NCBI GenBank assembly: GCA_963648205.1
Contig: CAVJCT010000042.1
Location: forward strand, 62,001-126,000
Direction: 5' to 3'
DNA from: UBA1181 sp963648205
GTDB lineage: Bacteria > Bacteroidota > Bacteroidia > Bacteroidales > Paludibacteraceae
Length of the DNA stretch: 64,000 nucleotides
Position 1 is the first letter of the stretch; each line of letters starts with the position of its first letter. The notes beneath the pieces are model-generated. The model did no database searches, was not told the origin of the DNA, and worked only from the letters and a program-made list of their open reading frames with translations. This document shows, one piece after another, positions 27,144-34,735 of this stretch. Position numbers and translations under genes: made by a program.

Positions 27144-27196
27144 CAGATTCCACCACGCTTCCCGAAGAACAGCGGACCAGGGTGGAACTTTTTTTT
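27144..27196 (+). ncRNA. abiF-motif-like small structured RNA, copy 1
   Basis: The segment folds into a two-part hairpin. The outer stem TTCCACC (27148-27154) pairs with GGTGGAA (27181-27187), and the inner stem CGCT (27156-27159) pairs with AGCG (27171-27174) around the 11-base loop TCCCGAAGAAC. GACCAG lies on the 3' side between the stems. Eight T residues follow (27189-27196), so promoter plus hairpin plus T-tract would give an RNA of only about 50 nt. The second copy preserves the fold with an A-U to G-C pair replacement. Its position upstream of an Abi_2 reading frame matches, from memory, the published abiF RNA motif; the family call is inference. Confidence 0.6.
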
Positions 27197-27259
27197 ACAG
27201 ACTCTGTTGGTCAAAAAATCGAAAGTGAAAAAATTTTTCTAAAAAAATTAGAGAAATAT

Positions 27260-27290
27260 TTTGCAGAGTCAGAAAAAGGTTGCACATTTG
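27260..27290 (+). promoter_or_regulatory. Promoter of small RNA copy 2
   Basis: TTTG at 27260-27263, 19 bases, CACATTTG at 27283-27290; identical in sequence and spacing to the copy 1 promoter. Confidence 0.65.
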
Positions 27291-27296
27291 CAGTGT

Positions 27297-27352
27297 CAGA
27301 TTCCGCCAACGCTTCCCGAAGAACAGCGTACCAGGGCGGAACTTTTATTTTT
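27297..27352 (+). ncRNA. abiF-motif-like small structured RNA, copy 2
   Basis: Same architecture as copy 1: outer stem TTCCGCC (27301-27307) with GGCGGAA (27335-27341), inner stem CGCT (27310-27313) with AGCG (27325-27328), and the identical loop TCCCGAAGAAC. Relative to copy 1, A27152-T183 has become G27305-C337, which keeps the pair. One extra A sits between the 5' stem strands, and ACCAG is kept on the 3' side. The T-rich tail (27343-27352) abuts the ATG at 27353, so the Abi_2 frame would be expressed only by read-through of this terminator-like structure. This is the expected layout of an RNA controlling the gene that follows. Confidence 0.62.
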
Positions 27353-27550
27353 ATGGATCCTGTTACAGGTTTGTCTATGGAGTATTTACATCAACCATTA
27401 GAAGTAGAAAAATTGATTTCTGTTTTGGAATCAAAGAATTTAATAGTAGAGGATAAGGATTTCGCAAGAAATTTCCTTGAGAATGTCAGTTATTTTCGAT
27501 TCTCAACCTATCTTCAACCTTTCGAGGAGCAGTGCATTTTCGACAAGTAG
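27353..27550 (+). pseudogene. N-terminal remnant of an Abi_2 (AbiD/AbiF) abortive-infection gene
   Basis: From the ATG at 27353 the frame encodes 65 residues. The stretch VEKLISVLESKNLIVEDK, then FLENVSYFRFSTYLQPF, matches the conserved N terminus of Abi_2 proteins (usually written as an L-I-x-x-L-x-x-[KR]-G/N-L-I helix followed by an I-x-Y-[YF]-R-[LF]-S-x-Y-x-x-P-F motif). Full-length members have about 300 residues with HEPN-like ribonuclease features further on; here a TAG stops the frame, and a terminator hairpin for the opposite gene follows at once. The upstream GTG at 27182 is not a credible start because the frame would run through RNA copy 2. The gene is best read as a truncated phage-defence toxin. 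Confidence 0.65.
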
Positions 27551-27560
27551 AAAATCAAAA

Positions 27561-27589
27561 AAAGCCGTTTCCAAAAGAGAAACGGCTTT
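27561..27589 (-). terminator. Terminator of the CoA-transferase gene
   Basis: A perfect 11-bp stem (27561-27571 with 27579-27589) with a seven-base loop is followed on the minus strand by seven T residues; the opposite orientation is weaker. Confidence 0.88.
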
Positions 27590-27612
27590 CGTATATATAA
27601 TAAGGTATAAGA

Positions 27613-29100
27613 TTAGTCCCACTTGGTGTTGCGCATGTCGCCGGTCTCTTCGAGGGCGATGTGCATCTTGAGGGCTTGCTTCAAAGTCATTGGTGTGTGG
27701 CAAGTGCCAGCAGCCATCTTCAAGTAGTCCCAAAGCAACTCTTTGTAGTCTGGGTGAACACAGTTCTCGATGATAGTCTGCGCACGCTGGATAGGCGACT
27801 TAGCACGCAAGTCGGCTACACCTTGCTCGGTAACAATCACCTTCACTGAGTGTTCTGAACTGTCTAAGTGACTCACCATTGGCACGATAGCCGAGATGAC
27901 ACCCTTCTTCGCAACAGATGGGCAAGTGAAGATAGACAAGTAAGCGTTTCTTGCGAAATCGGCAGAACCACCCAAACCATTCATCATCTTCTTTCCAGAG
28001 ACATTCGTACTGTTGACATTTCCGAAGATATCGACCTCTAAAGCAGTATTGATGGCAATGACACCCAAACGGCGAACAACCTCTGGGTGGTTGGTGATCT
28101 CCTGTGGACGAAGCATCAACTTATCACGGAAGAAATCGTAGTTTGCGTAAACATCCATCAAAACATCGTCCGACAAAGTCAAAGAACTACCGCTGGCGAA
28201 AGAGATACGACCATTCTTCATCAACTCAATAACAGAGTTTTGGATTACCTCTGTGTACATGGTGAAAGCAGGAATGTCTTGGCATTTTCCAAGAGAACCC
28301 AACACCGCATTGGCGATGTTACCCACACCAGACTGCAAAGGAAGGAACTCCTTAGGGATGAGCCCCTTGTGCAACTCGCTCAAAAGGAAGTTGGCAACGT
28401 TCTCACCGATCTTAGCAGTAACCGCATCCACTGGAGTGAAAGGAGCGATACCATCAGGCATGTTTGTTTGAACGACACCCAACACTTTGCTTTGGTCGAT
28501 CTTCAAAGTAGCCGTACCGATTCTGTCGTTAGGATTGTAGACAGGGATCGCCTTACGATAAGGAGGGTTGATAGGCTCGTAGAGGTCGTGCATACCATGA
28601 ATCTTAGCAGGATGGTGAGCATTCAACTCGATGATGATATGTTTAGCCTTTTCGCAGAGGGTTGGCGTGATACCGACAGAGGTAGTGAGGACGATTTCAC
28701 CATTCTCAGTGATGTCGGCAGCCTCAATCATAGCGTAGTCGATTCCGCCCAAGAAACCATAGCGAAGATCCTGAGCAACGTGAGAGAGGTGCATATCAAA
28801 ATATTGCACTTCGCACTTATTGATAGCCTCGCGCATGAACTTAGACGATTGGAAAGGAGTACGGAACTGTACAGCCTTAGCACGAGAGAGCGCACCGTCG
28901 ATCTGGTCGCCAGTAGAACCACCAGTGATGAGACCAATCTTGAACTCGTTACCCTTAGCATGTTCCTCTTCCGCCTTTTTGGCGATTGCTTCTGGAACGG
29001 CCTTAACCGTACCCACAGAAGAGAAACCTCCGATACCAATTACATCACCATTTTTGATGTACGAAGCCGCTTCTTCGGCTGAAATAAACTTATACGCCAT
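27613..29100 (-). CDS. Acetyl-CoA hydrolase/transferase family protein, probable succinate CoA-transferase
   Basis: A 495-residue cytoplasmic class I CoA-transferase. The likely reaction is exchange of CoA between succinate and acetate or propionate, as in the succinate-propionate pathway of fermenting Bacteroidales. The N-terminal GIGGFSSVGTVKAVPEAI motif and LITGGSTGDQIDGAL are typical, and the catalytic Glu is expected in FTMYTEVIQNSV. GVADLRAKSP near the C terminus is a further hallmark. The start is the ATG at 29100; the frame also has a TTG two codons earlier. It is monocistronic, with its own terminator and a -7 element upstream. Confidence 0.92.
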   Translation of the reverse strand: MAYKFISAEEAASYIKNGDVIGIGGFSSVGTVKAVPEAIAKKAEEEHAKGNEFKIGLITGGSTGDQIDGALSRAKAVQFRTPFQSSKFMREAINKCEVQYFDMHLSHVAQDLRYGFLGGIDYAMIEAADITENGEIVLTTSVGITPTLCEKAKHIIIELNAHHPAKIHGMHDLYEPINPPYRKAIPVYNPNDRIGTATLKIDQSKVLGVVQTNMPDGIAPFTPVDAVTAKIGENVANFLLSELHKGLIPKEFLPLQSGVGNIANAVLGSLGKCQDIPAFTMYTEVIQNSVIELMKNGRISFASGSSLTLSDDVLMDVYANYDFFRDKLMLRPQEITNHPEVVRRLGVIAINTALEVDIFGNVNSTNVSGKKMMNGLGGSADFARNAYLSIFTCPSVAKKGVISAIVPMVSHLDSSEHSVKVIVTEQGVADLRAKSPIQRAQTIIENCVHPDYKELLWDYLKMAAGTCHTPMTLKQALKMHIALEETGDMRNTKWD

Positions 29101-29171
29101 CTTCAAATATTGTTTTTATGCAAAATTTTCGTTTTTATACAAATTGATAGTCAAACGACTTAAATTTCGTG

Positions 29172-29179
29172 CAAAAATA
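29172..29179 (-). promoter_or_regulatory. -7 element of the CoA-transferase gene
   Basis: TATTTTTG on the minus strand, about 70 bases before the start codon; no convincing -33 element is seen. Confidence 0.4.
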
Positions 29180-29263
29180 CAACAATTATGCGAGAGAACA
29201 TAAAAATTGCAAGGAAAGATTAAGGCAAAATCACAAAAAGCGTTAACGGTGTGCGAGAAAGAG

Positions 29264-30625
29264 TTATAACGACGGCAAAACGATATCCGAGAAGTCGTTT
29301 TTCATCTGAACATCAGGTGTTTCGTCAATTTGAAGAAACGCCACCATATAAATAGGAAGATAGTCGACCGCACCGACACATTCCAAATTTCCGTTGGAGA
29401 AAACAATGGCATGAGAGATATTGTATTGAGAAGACTCCAACACATTAGAAAGGGCAGAATGTCGTTTATAATCCTTACCTGATTTCACCTCAATCGGAAG
29501 TACCTTATTATTATACTCCACGACGAAATCCAATTCGCCTTGCTTTTTACTGTTAAAATAAAAGAGTTGGAAACCGTGCGCACGCAACTCTTGAGCCACG
29601 ACATTCTCATATAACGCACCGTTATTCAAATTTGTATCTTCCATAGTAACAGCAAGTTGCGCAGACGAACCATACTGGCACACCAACAATCCCACATCCG
29701 ATGAGAATAGTTTAAAGAGATTTCTTGATTTCGAAAGCAACAACGGAATCCTCGGTTCTTCCACATTGAAAACAGGCAGTGCAACACCAGCATCTTTCAG
29801 CCAGAGAAAACTATTCTCAAGCCGAGAGAATTTGGCATTCTCATTCATATTCTTCAGAATGAAACGCTTGTTCTTCGCATTCAATTCAGATGGAATTAAA
29901 TCAAAAATATCGTTTAGCAACAATTTTTCTTCAATGTCATATTTTGCAATATCCTTTTTATAGGTTTGCAGAATTCCCTTTTGCACGGCAGAATATGTCT
30001 TTAAGTTGTTCATTTTCAGATAGTCATCAACAACAGCGGGCATACCTCCAACAGAGAGATACATTCGGAAAAGTTGAAGTATCTGACGATGAACAACCTC
30101 GTCGACCTTGGTTCTATCATCATAAGATTTCTTCAGATAGTTCCACACCTCATCCGACAAGCCAGTCGCTTTCGCAAACTCCTCAAAATCAAGTGGGAAC
30201 ATCTCTTCTATCAACATAAAGCCGACAGGAACGGAACGAATATCTTTCAACTCCACACCCAAAAGAGAACCGCTCAAAATGTATCTGTAACTGCCCTCTT
30301 CAACCAAAAATTTCAGCATCGTAACCAGTTCGGGACATTCTTGCACCTCATCGAAAAAAACCAGAGTATCACCTTTTTTCAAATCCGTGGAGGAAAGTGC
30401 AGAAATGCGCAACAAGACATCCATCACATTACTTGTTGCTGAGAAAATTCGCCTCGCTTCCTGGTTTTCCAAGAAGTTGAATTCCACGAAACACGAAAAG
30501 TTTGCGCGACCGAACTGACGGATAGCATACGTTTTTCCGACCTGTCTCGCGCCCGTGATGAGCATCGCTTTTTCGGTTGACTTGTAGAAATTCTCTAACC
30601 TATTGATTATCTTTCGTTTAATCAT
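29264..30625 (-). CDS. AAA+ ATPase with DUF4143 nuclease-like domain
   Basis: A 453-residue protein of the AAA (AAA_14)/DUF4143 family, found in prokaryotes in many copies with no settled role. Walker A is GARQVGKT (about 25-32), and Walker B is LVFFDEVQE (about 87-95). The C-terminal DUF4143 domain has the restriction-endonuclease-like signature GELDFVVEYNNKVLPIEVKSG, with the D and the E-x-K residues in place. The start is the ATG at 30625, 24 bases after a -7 element at 30649-30656. A longer frame back to 30688 would run through the promoter and the repeat array. It is monocistronic; autoregulation through the upstream repeats is a guess. Confidence 0.87.
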   Translation of the reverse strand: MIKRKIINRLENFYKSTEKAMLITGARQVGKTYAIRQFGRANFSCFVEFNFLENQEARRIFSATSNVMDVLLRISALSSTDLKKGDTLVFFDEVQECPELVTMLKFLVEEGSYRYILSGSLLGVELKDIRSVPVGFMLIEEMFPLDFEEFAKATGLSDEVWNYLKKSYDDRTKVDEVVHRQILQLFRMYLSVGGMPAVVDDYLKMNNLKTYSAVQKGILQTYKKDIAKYDIEEKLLLNDIFDLIPSELNAKNKRFILKNMNENAKFSRLENSFLWLKDAGVALPVFNVEEPRIPLLLSKSRNLFKLFSSDVGLLVCQYGSSAQLAVTMEDTNLNNGALYENVVAQELRAHGFQLFYFNSKKQGELDFVVEYNNKVLPIEVKSGKDYKRHSALSNVLESSQYNISHAIVFSNGNLECVGAVDYLPIYMVAFLQIDETPDVQMKNDFSDIVLPSL

Positions 30626-30629
30626 ATAC

Positions 30630-30745
30630 TTTGCCGTTTTTCCAACCACAAAAGTATAGAATTTGTCCGTTTTTCCAACCACTTTCACCCACTTTTTGTC
30701 CGTTTTTCCAACCCTAAAATGGCATATTTTGTCCGTTTTTCCAAC
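30630..30745. repeat. Array of four 18-bp repeats with exact 33-bp period
   Basis: The sequence TTTGTCCGTTTTTCCAAC occurs three times perfectly (ending at 30679, 30712 and 30745). A fourth copy, ending at 30646, lacks one T. Spacers are 15-16 bases and differ in sequence. The array covers the ATPase gene's promoter: copy 1 lies at the expected start of transcription, and copy 2 overlaps the -33 region. This is what repeated operator sites would look like. Confidence 0.85.
30649..30656 (-). promoter_or_regulatory. -7 element of the DUF4143 ATPase gene
   Basis: TACTTTTG on the minus strand lies between repeat copies 1 and 2; TTGG of copy 2 is about 19 bases upstream at the -33 position. Confidence 0.55.
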
Positions 30746-30802
30746 TTTCTATTGAAAACTGCATCAGAGATTGAAGGATACTCGGCACATTGGGATTTTT
30801 TT

Positions 30803-30810
30803 TATCTTTG
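30803..30810 (+). promoter_or_regulatory. -7 element of the GPH symporter gene
   Basis: TATCTTTG lies 19 bases before the ATG at 30830; no clear -33 element. Confidence 0.55.
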
Positions 30811-30829
30811 CAGAAAACAAAAATTAATT

Positions 30830-32437
30830 ATGTCTCAAAAACTTTCCCTAAAAGAAAAGATAGCCTACGCATTGGGCGACGCTTCCGCGAATATTGCGTG
30901 GCGTGGCGTTTCTACCTTCCTCATCATCTTCTATACAGATGTGTTTGGATTGACTCCGGCGACGGTGGGTACGCTGATGCTCGTGGCAAGGACAAGCGAC
31001 GGTGTGTCGGATGTGCTGATGGGTGTCGTGGGCGATCGTACTCGATCGAAATATGGCAAATTCCGTCCGTGGATTCTTTGGACGGCACTTCCTTTGGGTA
31101 TCATTCTTTCATTGTTGTTCACCTGTCCTGAAAGTTGGTCAATTCCGTGGAAGATTGCCTACGCTTATACCACATATATACTCTTCACCCTTGTCTACAC
31201 CGCTAATAATATTCCTTACGGTGCGTTGATGGCAGTGATGACGGGCGACGACAAAGAGCGAACCAGTATCGGATCTTTCCGTATGGTGGGTGCTTTCGCA
31301 GGCGGCATGCTCGTGCAAGGTACACTTCTCTTCTTAGTGGCACATTTCGGAAATATTAATCCAGAAATCAATCTACTTCGAGTTGATAATGACAAATATC
31401 AAGTGTCAGTTTCTGCTCAGCAAGATGTGAAGAATGTCAATATCAAGACGGTAGACGGAATTGCCACCTTCCAATTATTAGGAGACGAAGAAGATGAGCC
31501 TACGCTAGGCAAGAGCTTCTCGGTCAAAGCTGGCGAAACCTACAATTTCATGGTTGAAGGAGAAGAGAACCTGACAAGTGAAAAATTCACCTTGATAGAC
31601 CAAAGTCAGGGTTACAGCAAAGCCATCTACACCCTGTCTATCTTTTTGGTTATCTGCATGTTCATCACCTTCTACTTCACGAGAGAGCGTGTTTCTCCAC
31701 CTGAAGGCCAGAAGGAGAATCTTTGGAATGATTTGAAAGATTTGGTGAAAAATCGTCCGTGGATTGTGTTGCTTGTCGTAGGTTTGGCATTCAACATCTA
31801 CAACAACACGAAACAGGGTATCACGGTGATTTACTTCACCCACTATATCCACAACCAGTTGTTGGCAGGAGGCTATATGACTGCCCTTATGGTTGCCTCC
31901 ATTATCGGAGCAGCAGCCACCACCCCACTCTCACGTCGCTTTGGCAAGAAGAACGTCTTTATTGGCGCGTTGATTGTGAGTGGCGTGATCAATTCAATGT
32001 TGATGTTCTGTGGACCGCAAGATAAGATTGCCATCTTCGTCATCGGTTCGCTCAGTGAATGTGCCGCCGCCATCATGCCGACCCTCTTCTTCGCTATGTT
32101 GGGCGACGCAGCCGACTACTCGGAGTTTGAGAATGGTCGCCGTGCCACAGGCTTAGTCTACTCGGCAGGTTCGTTTGCCACGAAATTTGGAGGCGGAATT
32201 GCGGGAGCCATCATCGGACTCGTCTTAGGTCTTTACGGCTATAACGGACAAGACTCTGCCTCTATCGAAGCAGCCGTTCCGGGCATCATCAAGTTGATGA
32301 GTTGGATTCCAGCCATCATCGCCTTTGTCGGTGCCGTTCTGATGTTCTTCTACCCACTCAATCAGCAGAAGATGACAGAGATTACAACGGAACTGACCAA
32401 CAGACGAGAGCAGCAAAAATCAACAACAAAAGAATAG
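30830..32437 (+). CDS. Glycoside-pentoside-hexuronide (GPH) family sugar:cation symporter
   Basis: A 535-residue inner-membrane transporter of the MFS/GPH family, which imports sugars or glycosides with Na+ or H+. The start is the ATG at 30830 (MSQKLSLKEKIAYALGD), placed 19 bases after a -7 element. The family N terminus is clear: YALGDASANIAWRG, then FGLTPATVGTLMLVARTSDGVSDVLMGVVGDRTRSKYGKFRPW. About 12 helices are visible. Between helices 5-6 and the next hydrophobic segment lies an extra hydrophilic, beta-rich stretch of about 90 residues (roughly 180-270) containing a KAGETYNFMVEGEE segment, which is unusual in MFS proteins. The sugar is not predictable. It is followed after 11 bases by the MetH-activation gene. 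Confidence 0.88.
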   Translation: MSQKLSLKEKIAYALGDASANIAWRGVSTFLIIFYTDVFGLTPATVGTLMLVARTSDGVSDVLMGVVGDRTRSKYGKFRPWILWTALPLGIILSLLFTCPESWSIPWKIAYAYTTYILFTLVYTANNIPYGALMAVMTGDDKERTSIGSFRMVGAFAGGMLVQGTLLFLVAHFGNINPEINLLRVDNDKYQVSVSAQQDVKNVNIKTVDGIATFQLLGDEEDEPTLGKSFSVKAGETYNFMVEGEENLTSEKFTLIDQSQGYSKAIYTLSIFLVICMFITFYFTRERVSPPEGQKENLWNDLKDLVKNRPWIVLLVVGLAFNIYNNTKQGITVIYFTHYIHNQLLAGGYMTALMVASIIGAAATTPLSRRFGKKNVFIGALIVSGVINSMLMFCGPQDKIAIFVIGSLSECAAAIMPTLFFAMLGDAADYSEFENGRRATGLVYSAGSFATKFGGGIAGAIIGLVLGLYGYNGQDSASIEAAVPGIIKLMSWIPAIIAFVGAVLMFFYPLNQQKMTEITTELTNRREQQKSTTKE

Positions 32438-32448
32438 ACTAACCATCT

Positions 32449-33357
32449 ATGTATCAACCCGTTCGTCCCACTTTCTTAGGACTGAAGATAATTAAAGAAA
32501 TAGACCTTCTATCCGTCATTGCACGGATAGACTGGTCGTTTTTCTTTCTGGCGTGGAAGGTGAACGGGCATTATGAGGGGTTGGAGACATTGTGCGACTG
32601 TGAAGCCTGTAAAGTGCAGTGGCTCAACAAGTTTCGACCCGAAGAGAAGGAGAAAGCAAACGAGGCATATCAACTATTTCGAGATGCGCAAGAAGTGCTT
32701 CGCGATGGCATTACCGAGAAACGTTTTCAGCCACAGGCGATTGTCTATTTTGCCGAGGCGAAAAGCAAGGGCGAAGGCATTTCCATCATTGAAAATGGAA
32801 AAGAGAAACTCTATCTGCCTATGCTGAGGCAACAACACCCCAGTGAGCGAGGCGATTTTTGCCTATCCATAGCCGATTTCATTTCACCCGGAAAAGACTA
32901 CATTGGAATGTTTGCCGTTACCATTCACGGAGGAGATGAATGGGCTGAAGAAGAGCGAGTTAAGGGCGATGACTATCGTTCACTCTTAATCAAAAGTGTA
33001 GCAGACCGTTTGGCAGAAGCCACGGCAGTGTGGCTACACGAGAAGATACGCAATGAATATTGGGGTTACGGAGAAATCACCCATGCAGAAGGCCTTCGAC
33101 CAGCGTTCGGCTACCCCTCCATCCCCGATTTATCCATGCTTTTTGAAGCAGATAAACTGATGAATCTCAGCAATATAGGCATCACATTGACTGAGAATGG
33201 AGCGATGAAACCCAACGCTTCCATCTGCGCCTTACATATTTCACACCCCAAAGCATTTTATTTTATGGTGGGCAAAGTCGGAGAAGATCAGTTGAAAGAA
33301 TATGCCCGACAAAGAGGAATGAGCGTAGAAGAGTTGAAACGTTGGATGATGCAGTAA
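32449..33357 (+). CDS. Stand-alone methionine synthase reactivation (AdoMet-binding) domain protein
   Basis: A 302-residue protein matching the C-terminal activation domain of cobalamin-dependent methionine synthase, which binds AdoMet and remethylates oxidised cob(II)alamin. The diagnostic AdoMet-binding region is RPAFGYPSIPDLS (about 223-235), followed by ISHPKAFYFMVGKV. In most bacteria this is the last domain of MetH; here it is a separate gene, with no other MetH part in the window. It follows a sugar symporter by 11 bases, so the two are probably co-transcribed without an evident link. Confidence 0.85.
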   Translation: MYQPVRPTFLGLKIIKEIDLLSVIARIDWSFFFLAWKVNGHYEGLETLCDCEACKVQWLNKFRPEEKEKANEAYQLFRDAQEVLRDGITEKRFQPQAIVYFAEAKSKGEGISIIENGKEKLYLPMLRQQHPSERGDFCLSIADFISPGKDYIGMFAVTIHGGDEWAEEERVKGDDYRSLLIKSVADRLAEATAVWLHEKIRNEYWGYGEITHAEGLRPAFGYPSIPDLSMLFEADKLMNLSNIGITLTENGAMKPNASICALHISHPKAFYFMVGKVGEDQLKEYARQRGMSVEELKRWMMQ

Positions 33358-33484
33358 CGGCAAGAAACCTTAGCATGTAGCCTCAACAGGGAACTGACTT
33401 TGTTGCGAATAGAGCATTTTCAGCAAATAAAACCTTGCATTCTCATTTTTTTCCAAACCGCTCTAAATTGTCGCTTTTTTGTCG

Positions 33485-33492
33485 TAAATTTG
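33485..33492 (+). promoter_or_regulatory. -7 element of holB
   Basis: TAAATTTG, 36 bases before the ATG. No good -33 element is seen in the 170-base gap, which otherwise shows nothing. Confidence 0.5.
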
Positions 33493-33528
33493 TAAGGTAT
33501 ATTTTGGAAATTTCATAAGAAGACAGAA

Positions 33529-34650
33529 ATGCAATTTAAAGACGTATACGGACAAGAAAGACTGAAAGCCTCGTTCATCAAGTCGGTGAGCGACAATAGG
33601 TTACCGCATGCGTTGTTGTTGCAAGGTCCACAGGGAACAGGCAAATTGGCACTTGCGTTGGCACTTGCCCAATACGTCAACTGTCCGAACCGAGATGAAC
33701 ACGACTCTTGCGGAGTTTGCCCTTCTTGTCAGCAGATGCAGAAACTGATTCACCCCGACTTGCACTTTGCATTTCCGATTTCCCGAATGAAAGACACTGT
33801 TACTTGCGACAATTTCTTGCCCGAGTGGAGAGAGCGAGTGTTGAAATCGCCCTATTTCACCCTCACCGATTGGGAGCGAGTGATGAGCAAAGACAACAAG
33901 CAGAGTCAGATCTACGCCAACGAGAGTGATAAAATCATTCAGAAACTCGCCTCCAAATCATACGAGTCGGAGTATAAGGTGATGATTATCTGGCTACCCG
34001 AGCGAATGATGAATGATGTTTGCGCCAACAAACTGCTGAAAATCATCGAGGAGCCACCACAAAAGACCCTTTTCATCTTGGTGAGCGACGAAGCTGAAAA
34101 ACTTTTGCCAACCATCACTTCCAGAACGCAACGTTTCTTCGTTCCCCCACTGACCGAAGCCGACATTGCCAGAGCCTTGGGCGAAGACCATTCGTTAGCC
34201 CCTGAAGAGTTGGCACATTTGGCACACATCTCAAATGGCAGTCTGACGAAAGCCCGAGAACTCTTCGATCATTCAGAAGACGAAAACGAGAATTTCAATT
34301 GGTTTGTCCTTGTGATGCGACTCTGTTTCGCGAGGAAAGTGAAAGAGATGCAACGTTGGGCAGAGGAAGTCCATATAGCAGGAAGGAAGCAGCAGCTCAA
34401 TTTCCTAAAATATATGCAAAAGACCATTCGCGAGAATTTCATCTATAACCTACAAGAGAAGCAGTTGAACTATCAATCGAATGAAGAGGCTAATTTTTCT
34501 GTAAAATTCTCCCCCTTCATCAACGAGAGAAACATTGAAGGCTTTTTGCGTGAAGTTTCGCTTGCCGAAAGGCACATTGAGCAGAACGCACAAGCAAAGA
34601 TTGTTTTCTTCGACTTGGCTCTCAAATTCGCTGTCCTTATCCGAAAATAG
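33529..34650 (+). CDS. holB: DNA polymerase III delta' subunit
   Basis: A 373-residue clamp-loader subunit of the replicative polymerase. The Walker A-like GPQGTGK (about 34-40) is intact, and the zinc module shows Cys residues in the segment CPNRDEHDSCGVCPSC. The conserved delta' segment ANKLLKIIEEPP and the sensor region SRTQRF follow. The C-terminal helical collar domain is present. It is followed by the PSP1-family gene, a neighbourhood that is common in Bacteroidetes. Confidence 0.92.
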   Translation: MQFKDVYGQERLKASFIKSVSDNRLPHALLLQGPQGTGKLALALALAQYVNCPNRDEHDSCGVCPSCQQMQKLIHPDLHFAFPISRMKDTVTCDNFLPEWRERVLKSPYFTLTDWERVMSKDNKQSQIYANESDKIIQKLASKSYESEYKVMIIWLPERMMNDVCANKLLKIIEEPPQKTLFILVSDEAEKLLPTITSRTQRFFVPPLTEADIARALGEDHSLAPEELAHLAHISNGSLTKARELFDHSEDENENFNWFVLVMRLCFARKVKEMQRWAEEVHIAGRKQQLNFLKYMQKTIRENFIYNLQEKQLNYQSNEEANFSVKFSPFINERNIEGFLREVSLAERHIEQNAQAKIVFFDLALKFAVLIRK

Positions 34651-34735
34651 GTTGATGGATTCTCCTCAATATATTTTGTTGATGGGTTAAAAGCCCTCAA
34701 TATTTTTTCTAACCATCATATAGTCAAGCTTATAC

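Noticed and set aside
27144..27352. Signal recognition particle RNA
   Set aside because: The GAAG...CAGC...CCAGG string recalls the SRP core, but the conserved internal-loop order does not fit, and two copies directly upstream of an Abi_2 frame fit the abiF motif better.
27182..27352. A longer Abi_2 protein starting at the GTG at 27182
   Set aside because: The frame would run through the structured RNA copy and its promoter; the conserved domain begins only after the ATG at 27353.
28087..29082. A 331-residue plus-strand protein
   Set aside because: It is a shadow of the CoA-transferase gene on the other strand, with no domain features.
30630..30745. A short CRISPR array
   Set aside because: Repeats of 18 bp and spacers of 15-16 bp are too short, no cas gene is near, and the array sits on a promoter.
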